Assembly: GCA_964016875.1 (NCBI GenBank) | Contig: OZ024726.1 | Span: forward strand, 33,283,503 to 33,347,502 | Origin: Fallopia convolvulus | Taxonomy: Eukaryota; Streptophyta; Magnoliopsida; Caryophyllales; Polygonaceae | Direction of reading: 5' to 3' | DNA length: 64,000 nucleotides | Shown here: one piece after another, positions 1 through 11,686 of the stretch | Numbering within the stretch: position 1 is the first letter of the stretch | Layout: each line of letters opens with the position of its first letter | Notes under the pieces: model-generated | What the model saw: the letters and a program-made list of their open reading frames with translations, nothing else | Databases searched by the model: none | Told to the model about the DNA's origin: nothing | Program-made: the position numbers and the translations under genes

Positions 1-455
1 GATAATCAAAATTGAATATGGAAGAGGAGGGGATAGAAGGAATAGACGATTGAAGATGCTGGTTTAGTGTTGTGCGAATTGAGATGTCGGTGGTCTGCCA
101 GAGAGACGCTGGTGCACTCTGTTCGTCTGTGTACAGGAAAGCATCGACGGTTCTGGGAGAACTGCCGTCGAGGGTTGAGGGTCGATTGAAGGCTGAAGCG
201 TTTCTCCAATCTGTGAATTTTGTGCAATGAGAGATGACTAGGTTAAACATTAGTAATAAATTAATAAAAATATACAACTTTTTAAAGTGGATCTCCTATA
301 TCCGTGATATAATAAATATTGAATTTTGTGACTTGTTTTTACCATCAGGGATATATCACGAACCGTGATAAAAAGTGGCCCAAAAATCGTTTTAGGCCGA
401 ACCCGTATGAAACCGTGATAATTAAGGGTGATAAAATAGGTTTTTTGTACTAGTG
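1..455. mobile_element. Terminal segment of a CACTA (En/Spm) DNA transposon
   Basis: The segment ends at 455 with ...TTTTTTGTACTAGTG, whose reverse complement begins CACTAGTACAAAAAA, the hallmark terminal inverted repeat of plant CACTA elements. Just inside are several copies of a subterminal motif, CCGTGATA or its complement TATCACGG, near 300, 350-375 and 410-430, as expected of the transposase-binding subterminal region of this superfamily. The other end and any transposase lie outside the window. The 3-bp target duplication would include the TAT that follows, but cannot be verified. A 73-codon minus-strand ORF here shows nothing recognisable. Confidence 0.8.
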
Positions 456-1487
456 TATGTATCTTTTAGTTTATTAACCCTTTAATTTTCTTAAAAGACA
501 AATCTAATTTTCAAAACCTTATAAATGCGAAAACTCTCTTGTTCAAAAATTAATTCTACAATAGTTTCTATTAAAATTATCAATTTATCAATCACTTGGT
601 TTGCACACTTCATAAATTTGACTTAAAAGGCCTAAAATAACTAAGAACAAGAAGATTTTACTTTCTTGCATCATATCACAAAATATTGAAGCCTTAAATA
701 ATTAAAAACATGTATATAAACACAAAAATATTCTCAATTTCATGCACTTCGATCAGGGTAACAAAATACCAAAAATGATAACTAAAAGTCATATCTTAAT
801 CCGCGGTTCATAAAAATACAAGTGACGGTTCATACAAAGCGAATAAAATTGAATCTCGAATTGGATTTAATCATGGTGAAATCACAAACAAAATTAGTAG
901 AATGACAAGGTATTGAATGAAATAACATAATAACATTGTCTAATCTATACAATTCATGGTAAAATAAGTCTCGAATCGAAAAGCTAATTCATAAACCCAA
1001 ATTTGAAAAAACTCCTAAATTAAACATTCAAACCTTAAGAAAACAAAAAAAGTACTTAGAAGCAACTCAAACTAAGTCAAAATTAACTACTAAATCGAAT
1101 TCAAACATGAAAATGGAGGAGGAAGAACACAATTGAAAGCCAACAATGGGGGGAATAAACGAAAAAGCTCCCAGGGAAGAAGGAGAAAGAGGAAAGGAAG
1201 GGTTTTATTTTGGGGACAAATGACGAAATTACTCCTCTGATTAAAAAAACCTCATTAAGGACACGCCTCATCTACACCCTTGATCCCAAAAATCCGACGC
1301 TCCACATTTGCTCTCATTTTACACCATAAGATATGTTTTCATTTGATCTCAACTCTTGCCACTAATTGGACTAACTTGATCGGGTTGAGACTAGTGTCTC
1401 GCAGAAAAAGTTTCAACGTGCAACTTTTTCACTACTATTCCTTATTCATATTAATTATACATTTATGAATGCATAGGATGTACATGA
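456..1487. other. AT-rich stretch without recognisable gene
   Basis: No ORF with recognisable protein similarity, no RNA gene and no clear transposon termini. The purine-rich block at 1105-1205 and the surrounding composition resemble decayed LTR sequence, but I cannot assign it. Confidence 0.5.
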
Positions 1488-2277
1488 TGTTGGGCCCTAA
1501 AATATCAAGCTAAATTATGAGGTGAGACCACGAAGATATGAAAAGATCATCAGAAGCAATTAAAGACATTATTTATTATTAATGAGACATTAAATTGCAT
1601 GGAGGAATCAAGGAGCATAAAAGAGCTGTTGAAACACATTAACTGTCACGGACGCCTTAAATGCCTAACGTGTTGACGATTTAACAGAAGTGGTAACTGG
1701 TCAAACTAGCCGTTGGAAGACACTAATAACAAGGCGAGATTCTCGGGATTGATACTCATAATGACCAGAAGGTGAGCCTATAAAAGGGGAAGAGGAACAA
1801 TAACAAAGGGGCTCTCTCTCTCTCACGCTCTCTCTTGACGACAAAACAATCTACATACAATTGTATTTTTTTTCTTCGATTATTCATCCACAATCTCAAA
1901 AGTTATTTTGCTCTTCATCTTCTCTCTAGCGTACCCCTCAATTTTCCTTCAACGTCTGAATGGAATCATAGTGAAGTTTATCATCGTTATCTTAAATTTT
2001 TGTCTATTTATTTCGATATCTATTGTTTTATCAATTAACGTATCTACGACTTACCATTGGTATCCTGAATCATAAGGAGTAACTCACAACAGTACAATTG
2101 CAATCTTATTTCACTATTCTGAATTCAAATTTCTTTCTCTACTTGTTTACTAGTTCATTTGCTATTTTTATTGTGAATCCCTTATTATTTGCGAATTAAC
2201 GTTTTTAAACTGGTTTTTGACTAGAGTTCCCTCATTATACCAGATAATGCGTTTACGTGTTAAATCTGCCCAAAACA
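1488..2277 (+). mobile_element. Solo LTR of a gypsy element related to element A
   Basis: It starts TGTTGGGCCC and ends CCCAAAACA. The flanks are CATGA (1483-1487) and CATTA (2278-2282), a target duplication with one mismatch. A promoter-like TATAAAAG lies at 1779-1786, fixing the + orientation. The last about 30 bases (TTACGTGTTAA...GCCCAAAACA) resemble the end of the LTR at 4286-5014 (AACGTGTTAATTTCGCCTAAAACA), so this is probably a relative of element A. No primer site or coding sequence follows, so a solo LTR left by LTR-LTR recombination is the simplest reading. Confidence 0.65.
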
Positions 2278-4285
2278 CATTATATATGATATTAATGCTA
2301 TTAGTCACGGATATTCATTCTCAAATATCGAAGAACACCCCTAATGTGGAGATCGAACTGTGGTAGATATTCCTACATTGAAAACAAAGTGTAAAAATTA
2401 ACTATAATTTGACCTCTTATATATAAGATGTCAAATTATTTCTATCAATTAATTTAAATTTTTGAGTAAAAAAGTGGATCTAACCTTTTATCAAATTTAA
2501 AAATAAATAAACTGATATAACCTCGATTTCGCACCCCATTTAACTTATTACTTATTGGAATTTTAGTTTGAGACTAAACAAGCCTAGTATAAATGTTGAG
2601 ACCTGCTCCTATAATACTTGAACTCCGGTGCATAAGCAATAAGTCAATCATGGGGCGAAAGGTTATATCGGTATATAGGGATGGAAATTATTTGTGGATG
2701 TTTAATCCCTCCGCACACTCGATCTAAATATACGGATAAAAACTCGATCTAAGTCGAGTGATGGATGGATAAAGGACAAATTAAATAAAAGGCTGGTCGG
2801 ATGTGGGTGAAGGGTCGATCCATCACCCGCACAACCACCCAACCTATTTCATCCGTTTATTGATTATATATATATTTGAGTTTATTCTTTATTTTATCTT
2901 AATGTATTGAATTTGTATAGAATATTTTATCAATTTAAACTATTTATTATATTTTAATCGGTTAAATTTTTGATAATAATTTATTTTTATTTATATTTTT
3001 TATACAATGTACATGTTTTTTTATCTATAACTATATATTAAAGTTGTACCTTTTCGAGCCATCAGAACGATTCTGTCCCCACCTCACACTTAAAAAATTA
3101 ATTTTTATTTCTATTATTATAACTTCTTTCTATTAAATTCTTTTTTAACTATTAAATTTATCTCTAACATCAAACAAATATCTATTTAGTATAACAATAT
3201 CTTTTGAAAGCTTCATTATACAAGTATTTACAAATTAATGATAAAAATATTTAAAATAAATATAAATTTTTTAGCATATATCTTTTGAAAAATTTATTTA
3301 TAGATATATATTGACTATCTTTTATAATTAAAAATTAATCATAAATATTTATAATGTTAAAATTAATAAAAATAGATAATAAAATATTTAATAGATATAT
3401 TGAAATATTTGATAATCTCTAAATTTGCGTACATGGAAAGTAATAAAATATGAATAATACAATATTTAATCTTATCTAATCTTTACTTTATCGAGCCACA
3501 AAGTGAATTTGATCCCATTTTAAATTAAATAAATTAAATTTTAAATATTTTATATAATAAATTATCTTTATCGTTCATATTTTATTATATCTTATTATTA
3601 AGTTAACTATTATTTTTTAAATTCTTATCTCTTCCATATTTGAATATATAAAGTTTTTTATTCATATTTATCTTCTTTTTAAAATTAAATATCTATAAAA
3701 TATCATCAAGGAAAAAAATATAATTATTTTATCTTAATAATATATCTTCATTCTCAACATTAAATTTAATTATTTATATTAATTAAAAAATTATACATTT
3801 TATGAGTAATAAATTACTACTAATATTTTTATTTATTAATAGCAAATCTTTTTCCAAAAGAAAAGTCAATAAAAAGCTATCGATAGACTACACAGATTGC
3901 GTATAATATTCAACGCGCGCGTAATCGGAGTGGTCTTGATCAACCCTTCAACCGTCAACTCCCTTTTTTCATTTCTAGTAGACGGTCCATCCAGCTCATA
4001 ATTGGAATGTTTCCAACCCAATTCAAACCGTTCAGACGAATGAAAACCCACTTACCCCTCAAGTTTCAATAAGCATACAAACACGCGAAAGTGAGATTTG
4101 AGACTTTGCAATAATGGAAACAAATAATGTGTTGTCCATATCACATGTAATGTTAGTCTAGCTAGCTACATGGAAATGATACCTCAATTCATCTTGCAAG
4201 TTGACCATGATAGAATCAGTTCAACCCTACTCAAGTAATTAAATTGATTTAATTTGGTGAAAATTAAACTCTTACTTTTTTAACA
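2278..4285. other. AT-rich intergenic stretch, no gene seen
   Basis: Very AT-rich, especially 2880-3850. Two loosely similar blocks near 3045-3110 and 3475-3540 share CGAGCCA...GATTCTG/TGAATTTGATCCCA-like words and look like decayed repeats. No protein, RNA gene or transposon end could be supported. Confidence 0.5.
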
Positions 4286-5014
4286 TGTTGTAGCGATAAT
4301 GCCCTTGGAGGTTACTGACGACAACAGTAATGGATTAAGACGACGGTGTTGACCGAGAAGGTGGACACGGGAGTCGGCTGTCTGAGGAGCGGAGCAAGTC
4401 GGCTGTTGGTCGGAAAACAGGGGAACGACTGTGCAAGTTTTATGTGCGGTTTCCAACGATAATTTGAGAGCGAGAGAGGAAGGTGATGGTTGTTGGGCCC
4501 TAAGGAATTGGACCGCATTCGTAATTTGTGATAGTATCCGGAAGGAAGTAATCAAGTGTGTAACGACTTTGCTTGTGGGCAAGAAAGACGGAGGTGAACG
4601 TTGGAAGAGTTAAGGAGGGGCAAAATCTCCGAAAGAGTGGAGGAGAGGGAGAAACGCCTATCCTGGAAGGCAATATAAAAGGGAAATCGGAAAAGAGGAG
4701 AGGCCATATGACATTTATCGCACTTACTCTCAAGAATTTCACTCTTTCACATCTTGTTTACCCGATTGACCCGGACTCTCATTTAGTTGTTTTTTCAATC
4801 ATCACAGATTAATCATTCTTTGTATTCAATTGCTATTCTGGTTATTTCTTGGGATAGTAAACAATATTATCATTCATGCTCCAGTTAATTTTTATCTTTT
4901 GTATCTTACTATTATCTTATCGTATTAATGTGTTTATGTGTTTGATTTGGTGTGTGACTAAGCTTTCCGCATTTTAGCGAATAACGTATTAACGTGTTAA
5001 TTTCGCCTAAAACA
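4286..5014 (+). mobile_element. 5' LTR of element A (Tat/Ogre-like Ty3/gypsy)
   Basis: It starts TGTTGTAG and ends CTAAAACA. Two bases later comes a primer binding site. TATAAAAG near 4674 is a plausible LTR promoter TATA box. The last about 180 bases are repeated at 5750-5932 because of the tandem duplication described separately. The matching 3' LTR was not found in the window. Element A continues in pieces (gag, protease, RT, integrase) to about 29,185. Confidence 0.75.
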
Positions 5015-6660
5015 ATTGGCACCCACCATGGGGCCCTAAGCCAAACAAAGCAATTAAACACTACAGTTCCTACCCACCATCAACATGACTAATGAATCCA
5101 ATAGCCTTTCCAAAGGACCTAAAAACCAGAAAGAGAGCCATGATACTCCTAATCCCATAGAACCTACTCCCCATTGATAACCAAGACCACACCTCTACTG
5201 AACGAACCCTAGAACCTAGTAACCCAAGCGCGGTGTAGTAACAAGGAGTCACTTCAAAGTTAGTTGTCATAGCCAGACTGATGGCCTCTATGCACAATTG
5301 GCAAAAGGGTTTGGAGGAGCAAAAAGAGGCTCATAGTCGGTTTACAAAGGTTTATGAAAAAAATGAATCTCTAACTCGTGAAAGGGATTTGCTTCAATCC
5401 TAGAAACCGACCAAATCTAGTCACACGTGCACTCGGGACCTAGTTGCCCACGGTTTTCAGTATCCATCGATGGTGATGCACGACAATTAAACCTTGATTA
5501 CCCAAATTTGGTTATGCCAAATGAGAGAAGACAAGTAATGGGGTATCAGGTAAAGAACAATTCACTTTGCGTTGTCAGAGAGGATGACAAAGTAATATCA
5601 TTAAGAGAACATCTTAAATACCTTGAAGCCTAATCAATCAAGTCCTACGGGCTCCTCAACTAATAGCTTTCGAAAGGCGAGACAGAAATACCGATTTCCC
5701 TTTCATATCGGCTATCGCCGGAGTTGACATCTCGCGGATATGTGACTAAGCTATTCTAGTTATTTCTTGTGATAGTAAACAATATTATCATTCATTCTCC
5801 AGTTAATTTTTATCTTTTATATCTTACTATTATCTTATCGTATTAATGTGTTTATGTGTTTGATTTGGTGTGTGACTAAGTTTCCCGCATTTTAGCGAAT
5901 AACATATTAACGTGCTAATTTCGCCCAAAATAATTGGCACCCACCATGGGGCCCTAAGCCAAACGAAGCAATTAAACACTACAATTCCTACCCACCATCA
6001 ACATGACTAATGAATCCAATAGCCTTTCCAAAGGACCTAAAAACCAGAAACAGAGCCATGATACTCCTAATCCCATAGAACCTACTCCCCATTGATAACC
6101 AATACCACACCTCTACTGAACGAACCCTAGAACCTAGTAACCCAAGTGCGGTGTAGGAACAAGGAGTCACTTCAAAGTTAGTTGTCATAGCCAAACTGAG
6201 GGTCTCTATGCACAACTGGCAAAAGGGTTTGGAGGAGCAAAAAGAGGCTCGTAGTCGGTTTACAAAGGTTTATGAAAAAAATGAATCTCTAACTCGTGAA
6301 AGGGATTTACTTCAATCCTAGAAGCTGAACAAATCTAGTCACACGTGCACTCAGGACCTAGTTGCCCACGTGTTTCAGTATCCATCGATGGTGATGCACG
6401 CCAATTAAACCTTGATTACCCAGATTTGGTTATGCGAAATGAGAGAAGACAGGTAATGGGGTATCAGGTAAACAGTAATTCACTTCGCGCTGTCAGAGAG
6501 GATGCAAAAGTAATATCATTAAGAGAACATCTTAAATACCTTGAAGATCAATCAATCAGGTCCTAGGGGCTCCTCAACTAATAGCTTTCGAAAGGCGAGA
6601 CAGAAATACTGATTGCCCTTTCATATCGGCTATCGCCGGAGTTGACATCTCGCAGATATG
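4832..6660 (+). repeat. 918-bp tandem duplication of LTR end, primer site and leader of element A
   Basis: Sequence from about 4832-5749 is repeated at about 5750-6660 at a constant 918-base offset, with scattered substitutions. Each copy contains the last part of the LTR, a tRNA-Lys primer site (5017 and 5935) and the gag leader. Two parallel short reading frames at 5427-5633 and 6345-6566 are copies of each other. The junction lies in GTGACTAAGCTATTCT, and GTGACTAAG also occurs inside each unit, so slippage or unequal exchange at short homology is plausible. Confidence 0.9.
5017..5034 (+). other. Primer binding site of element A (tRNA-Lys type)
   Basis: TGGCACCCACCATGGGGC differs at two positions from the complement of the 3' end of plant tRNA-Lys (TGGCGCCCACCGTGGGGC). 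It lies two bases after the LTR end, the usual spacing. An identical second copy occurs at 5935-5952 inside the duplicated unit. Confidence 0.75.
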
Positions 6661-7239
6661 TCACATTCCTGATATACCAAAGTATGAAGGGACAACTGAT
6701 CCATACCAGCATATAGCGACCTTTAAACAAGGCATGAACATAGGCACAATTCCATTCGAAATGAAGGAAGTTGTGATGCGTCGTTGGTTTGGAAACACCC
6801 TATCTGGTCCGGCCCTGAATTGACATTCGCACTTAGCACTTGGTATTATTTCATCTTCTGCTGAATTGGTTGACAATTTTAGACTTAGGTTTGCAAGTAG
6901 CCGACATACCAAGAAGTGATCCAACGACCTTTACCGCTTGGTGTAAAAATCTTGTGAATCCATGAAAAAGTGTTTAAATAGGTACAATGAAGAACTTGCC
7001 ACGATCGAGGGTAACGATGCCGGCATTGCAGTACAAACATTTCGAAGGGGAATCTCCGTAGGGAACCCTAAACTCTAGTGAATTGATTAAGTACCCTTGC
7101 TCGAAATTTCATGAGGTGCAGACAAAGGCGTTAAAACATGTTCACTTTGAAGAAGATGACTTTTTTTCAGCTAAGTCACTAGGATCATCCCGATCGGAGC
7201 GACGACATGGGAAATGAGAGGCAACATACAATCCCTACT
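6661..7239 (+). pseudogene. gag of element A, first half (degenerate)
   Basis: Structural gag protein of a Tat/Ogre-lineage Ty3/gypsy retrotransposon, which would form the cytoplasmic particle. The + strand translation shows the typical opening IPKYEGTTDPYQHIATF, then RRWFGNTLSGPALN, and later NRYNEELATIEG, all matching the conserved retrotransposon gag core. Several stops (after GPALN, after RHTKK and others) make it non-functional. It breaks off at 7239, where element B is inserted. The second half resumes at 22,561. The short ORFs on the opposite strand are shadows. Confidence 0.75.
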
Positions 7240-8368
7240 TGATAGCAATCAAAAGACCATGAAGAATAAGGTTGCAAACAAGGTGTCTCGAAGGCCAAGA
7301 ACAAGACCTTTTCCAAGGTATCGGGCATTCATGTTCAATAACTTTAAGGAATTGATATTATTTGTTGATTATGTTCATCAATGGCATCCAAGGCCATCAA
7401 GGAAGAGGATGAAGTCATACAAATTTGGAAAGTTAAGAAACCCGTCAAATGGAAAACAATATTCAGTAAACTGGTCATAACTTAGGCTAGAAAATTGATC
7501 TCAAGTCCGTTCAATATGCGTTGTAAAGATAATTAGAAGTTATACAACTTTGTAGTTTACATCAAATTTAGAATCTAACCGCAAAGAGCCAAAAATTGGG
7601 ATTGACTGAGAGCTGTTCAAGTCTTACGTGAATCTTATCTTTGATATTTTAATTTTATCTTTAGCTAGAACTTTAATAAGTGATAATTTCGGTCATAGGC
7701 TTATGTTAGTGGCTGAAATATCTTGGTTATACTTTTATTAATATCTTTTGAGTTTATTAGGATAGTTTCCTTATCTATTAAGTCATATATTTATCTATCC
7801 GATTTAATTAAGGTTAGGGGACTTAGATAGGAGTTTTAGGAATATATTAGGTTATCTTGTGAGGCAAGAAAAAGGTCCATCATACCCCTCTAGGGCTGGC
7901 CACCTTGTTATTTGCTCTCTAAAGGAGATTATTTTGTATTCCCTTTAATTAGCTTGTTATTTAATTCAATAAAAATCAGCCTAAGTATTGGGCCACCAAA
8001 ACAACATTGTGTTGAAGCATAACATTCAGTAATCGATCTTCTCTCTCTCGTGTTCATTCATCAACAATCTAATTTGTTTCATTAAGTTATTCATCTAATT
8101 TAGTTCTAGTTTGATTGTTAAAGATCAACTAGTTAATCAATTGAATTTAGTGTTGGAGCCAATTCAATTGAAATATCTATTTGAATTATCATAGTGATTC
8201 AGATTCCATTCGTTCTTCAACATTCAATATTGAGATTTTCGTAACTTGTTCCACAAGCAATCAATTGAGAGTGAATTTGGTTCGAAACAAGGTTTACTAG
8301 GCAAGATCAGGATCTTGTGAGGTCATATACTTGGTCAACGAGGAGTAATCCGAGGCGATCACGTATCA
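7240..8368 (+). mobile_element. 5' LTR of element B (gag-only gypsy)
   Basis: It starts TGATAGCAATC and ends ATCACGTATCA, giving TGATA/TATCA terminal inverted repeats. Its first about 180 bases recur at 10,207-10,390 and its last about 430 bases recur at 22,087-22,555, the two parts of the split 3' LTR. The preceding CTACT (7235-7239) matches CTACC after the far end of B (22,556-22,560), a target duplication with one mismatch. This places the insertion inside element A's gag. Confidence 0.85.
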
Positions 8369-8370
8369 GT

Positions 8371-8383
8371 TCATATCATAGCC
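8371..8383 (+). other. Degenerate initiator-Met primer binding site of element B
   Basis: TCATATCATAGCC matches 10 of 13 positions of the canonical TGGTATCAGAGCC and lies two bases after the LTR end. Its position supports the LTR boundary call. Confidence 0.55.
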
Positions 8384-8930
8384 CAACGATTTCGGGTTTT
8401 GATTCTCATTGTTGAATCCATTATTGACGGAAGAAAGTGGTTGCATCAACACAACATCATTGCTTGCATCAAACCTTGCAAAGAAGTTTCACTGTGCACT
8501 ATTGTCGAAAATTCTGGCCTTTTTACAAAAACTTTTGAAGGTAATGTCTGGAATCAAATTACGTAATCTTGTAGAGGATTTCGAACGAGTCCGAGCATAT
8601 AAAATCCGTCGAAAACGGACATCTTTTGGCTCCCAAAAAGCTCAAAAGACTCAGCAGTACTCAATCTCCATCGCCCACCGCGAACACCTTGCCGCGCAAG
8701 TCATCATGCCTTGTGTTTGTTGTGTTCTCTTAGGGTTCCTTCCAAGTTTGTTTGCTGATTGATTGAAGGACAAAGTGAAGTCTTTTGTGAGTTGTGTGTT
8801 GTGCAAGATAAGTGTCATCCAGCCGCGTGAAGACCTTGTTTTCAAAGTGCAAAACCGAGTCTTTTCTTGTTCCCCAAGGAGAAGCCTCAAATTCAATCTC
8901 AAATTTGGTAAATTATCTTGCTAAATTATC

Positions 8931-9443
8931 ATGCTTCAATCAAGTGAAATTCAATTGTTCTATGGTGCTATTGATCATCAAAATTATTTTTCTTGGGAAG
9001 AAGAAACTACTGCTTATTTAGACTATTATGGTTATCTTGATGATCAATGTATGCAATTGATCACTCGCTTCCGTCGAGGCGTTGCTTATAATTGGTGGGT
9101 TGATGTTGTTCATTACCGTCGTAATCAAGGACGTCGCCCCATCAAAAGTTGGCCAGAATTGAGATTTGCTATGCGTAGAGCGTTTGTCCCATCCGAGCAT
9201 GCAAGACGTATGGCAATACTCAACAATTGCCACCAAGGCACTAGGTCCCCACTTGCTTTCTTCATGGACCTTGAAGAATCAGCCACCTTCGCTAGAATTC
9301 CAACGTCATCACATATTTTATGTCCACGGTTCTTGGCTGGTTTGGAGCCTTCATTTCAGTTATACTTAAGGGGCCAACTAAGAGATGATGTCGATGAGTT
9401 GGTAAGAGTTGATCAAAATTTTTACTACAAATTAGAAGAGTAA
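8931..9443 (+). pseudogene. gag of element B
   Basis: Open reading frame of 170 codons with a retrotransposon gag core. It starts with FYGAIDHQNYFSWEEE, then AYNWWVDV, then RRNQGRRPIKSWPELRFAMR followed by FVPSEH, typical of chromovirus-type Ty3/gypsy gag. The frame stops at 9443. The following 480 bases keep only short frames in other registers with no zinc knuckle, protease, RT or integrase. Between LTRs B has only about 1.8 kb, so it is a gag-only, non-autonomous derivative. The gag start is uncertain because the upstream leader (8384-8930) is also partly open. Confidence 0.7.
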
Positions 9444-9931
9444 ATCCACATCCAGTGGATGAGGAGAACTCATTTGCAATAGCCATGGAGGAGGATGCCC
9501 ATACAGCCTTTACCGAAGCACCACCAGTAATAGTGTTTTCTAGCACCGAACCGTCACTTGTTTCCGGCGATGATCAGGTCACAACCAATGATTCTAGTGC
9601 TGATTTTCTTTGTCTTACGACTCATTTGGGAGTAAGGAATTAGAATATGAATGTCTTCAGGAGCCTCCATTTGTTGAGCCTAGTCAAGACAGCTTGACAT
9701 GTCCCGATGAGCCAAAATTTGTCAACAATGAATCTCAGGCTATAATTGTCCCATTGCCTCCAAATTTTGTGGATACTTGTGATTCCACCTTGGAAGAGCC
9801 TCTGCAAAATTTAAGCCAGTTTGGACATTATTTGACTCAAGAATGTTGCAGTTTGCTGTTGAGTGCTCATACTCCGTCATTGCTTGCTTCTATTGGATGT
9901 TTGATCACATATGTGTTTACTTACTACCATC

Positions 9932-10093
9932 TGGCTTTGTTTCACTTTTGGTTGAAAATGGATTTTTGGGTTAAAAGTGATTTTTAGTGTTTTGAAAAAC
10001 GTAAAAAGTAGAGAGAGTTGCACGGATTTCAAGAGTATTAAAAGTAGTTTTTGGGTAGAAAGGACTTTTGTGGGGAAAGTGAAACAAGGCCTA
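9932..10093. mobile_element. MITE inside element B
   Basis: The ends GGCTTTGTTTCACTTT (left) and GTGAAACAAGGCC (right, inverted) form imperfect terminal inverted repeats around a 130-base core. The core is about 90% identical by eye to 50,986-51,111 upstream of the sucrose transporter, showing a dispersed family. No coding capacity. The superfamily is uncertain because I could not settle a target duplication. Confidence 0.6.
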
Positions 10094-10193
10094 GATTATG
10101 GAGCTGAGTATATGAATATCTTATTCAGTTCTTTGTCTACTTTTTCTGATTTGTTCACTACATCCAGACACAATTAGAGGACGATTTGCAGCC

Positions 10194-10206
10194 AAGTGGA
10201 GGAGAA
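10194..10206 (+). other. Polypurine tract of element B
   Basis: AAGTGGAGGAGAA immediately precedes the 3' LTR start TGATAGCAATC at 10,207, as expected for the plus-strand primer of an LTR retrotransposon. Confidence 0.7.
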
Positions 10207-10390
10207 TGATAGCAATCAAAAGACCATGAAGAATAAGGTTGCAAATAAGGTGTCTCGAAGGCCAAGAACAAGACCTTTTCCAATGTATCGGACATTCAAG
10301 TTCAAGAATAACTTCAAGGACTTGATACTATCTGTTGATTATGTTCATCAATGGCGTCCGAGGCCACCAAGGAAGAGGATGAAGTCATAA
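10207..10390 (+). mobile_element. 3' LTR of element B, first part
   Basis: Near-identical to 7240-7423, with the same short reading frame (SNQKTMKNKVANKVSRRPRT). It stops being alignable at about 10,390. Relative to the 5' LTR, about 510 bases (about 7425-7935) are missing before the second part at 22,087. This loss borders the insertion of E1. Confidence 0.85.
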
Positions 10391-10465
10391 AAATTGAATT
10401 CCTTTTATGTTCATCAATGACGCCCAAGTAGTTTTTGGGTAGAAAGGACTTTTGTGGGGAAAGTG
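10391..10465. other. Rearranged junction (filler) between element B and E1
   Basis: This 75-base segment is a patchwork. TATGTTCATCAATGACGCC resembles 10,340-10,358 just upstream. The rest (AGTAGTTTTTGGGTAGAAAG onward) is a copy of 10,043-10,086 within the MITE. It replaces the expected end of E1's LTR and about 500 bases of B's LTR. Confidence 0.65.
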
Positions 10466-11686
10466 AAACTAAGTAAACAGCGAGACAAACAGAAAATTTG
10501 CAGCTCGGTATCAACCTAGGAAGCTCGGTAACGAGGTAAATGGATTTTAAAACTCGACTCACAAGTAAGAGAAATATCTAGGACAAGGGTCCACCACAAC
10601 ATAATCATGCAATTTCAACAATATGAATCATAAAAATCATGCCTTTAACATAAAGTTATCAACTTTCGTTGAATAAACAAGCAAAACAATCAACTATCAT
10701 AAATCAATTCACTTTATCTACTTACTTTGATCCAAAGTTTTCAACTTTCGTTATCAAAATTTATCACTATTCAAGTTTATAACTTGCTCTTTCGATCAAG
10801 TCATAAACACGAAATACTGCAACTTTCGTCAAAGCGTTTAAACAAACAAGTAGAAAAATAGATAAAATGCGTCCAATTCATTCAATCATATCATCATTCA
10901 TGCACAACTATGTTGGGTTTCTAACCCCAACCCTATAATAAGAGACTACTCACTCATGATTTAAGTAAAACAAACAAAGTAATTGAAAGAAAACATAACT
11001 TGAATTAAACTAAAAGCTTTCAAACACAAATTTGTCTTAGAACACAACTTAGAACATAAGAAAACTCAAACAATTCTCTTCCTTGTGCTCCAAGCAACAA
11101 CCTTGTCTTTCAATCCCTAAAACCGTGCGTGAAAACTAAAACTAAGGAGAGATAGATGTCCAAAATTTGTTCAAACAAGGGTATTTATACTAAAACATCT
11201 ATCTAAAAAGTTTCCTTAAAGATAAAAACTACTAAAGATAAAAGATCTCGGAATAATAACATTTAATGCACTAAGTCGGTCACATCCTATCGACACGGGG
11301 ACCTCGGTAACGACCCCGTCAGGTTCGATAGGACACTGGAAATTACACTTTAATGCCTCGGTAACGACCTAGTGAAGGTCGATATCGAGCCTGATTTTGA
11401 CCTTTTCTCTTGTTATTCTTCACCTCTTCTTAGACTTCTTGGGGATTTCTTCTATTACCTTTCTTCTCTTCCTCCTCTTATCTTTCTCCTCTCTTTTAAT
11501 GTCCTCAAATGCATCGAAAACCGCCCCAAAACCTACACAAAAACACAAAACTAGCGTAGTTTCCGTAGTTTTCGCAAAATATGCAAGCTATACTAAAAAG
11601 ACATAAAACACACACAAAAACACAACTAAACAAGACTAAACAACCTAGAAAAACACACAAAAACAATGTTAATAATACAGACATCG
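10466..11686 (-). mobile_element. 3' LTR of E1 (Athila-like), truncated
   Basis: Highly similar over its whole length to 20,859-22,086, so the two are the LTR pair of a minus-strand element. Relative to the complete copy it lacks about 180 bases at the + coordinate start (the LTR's own 3' end), removed together with flanking DNA. The inner end reads ACATCG where the other copy has ACATCA. It carries two paired near-palindromes (11,286-11,332 and 11,355-11,391). Confidence 0.85.

Noticed and set aside
4280..4812. Cluster of 60-100 codon ORFs on both strands
   Set aside because: All fall inside the LTR of element A, have no homology and overlap one another.
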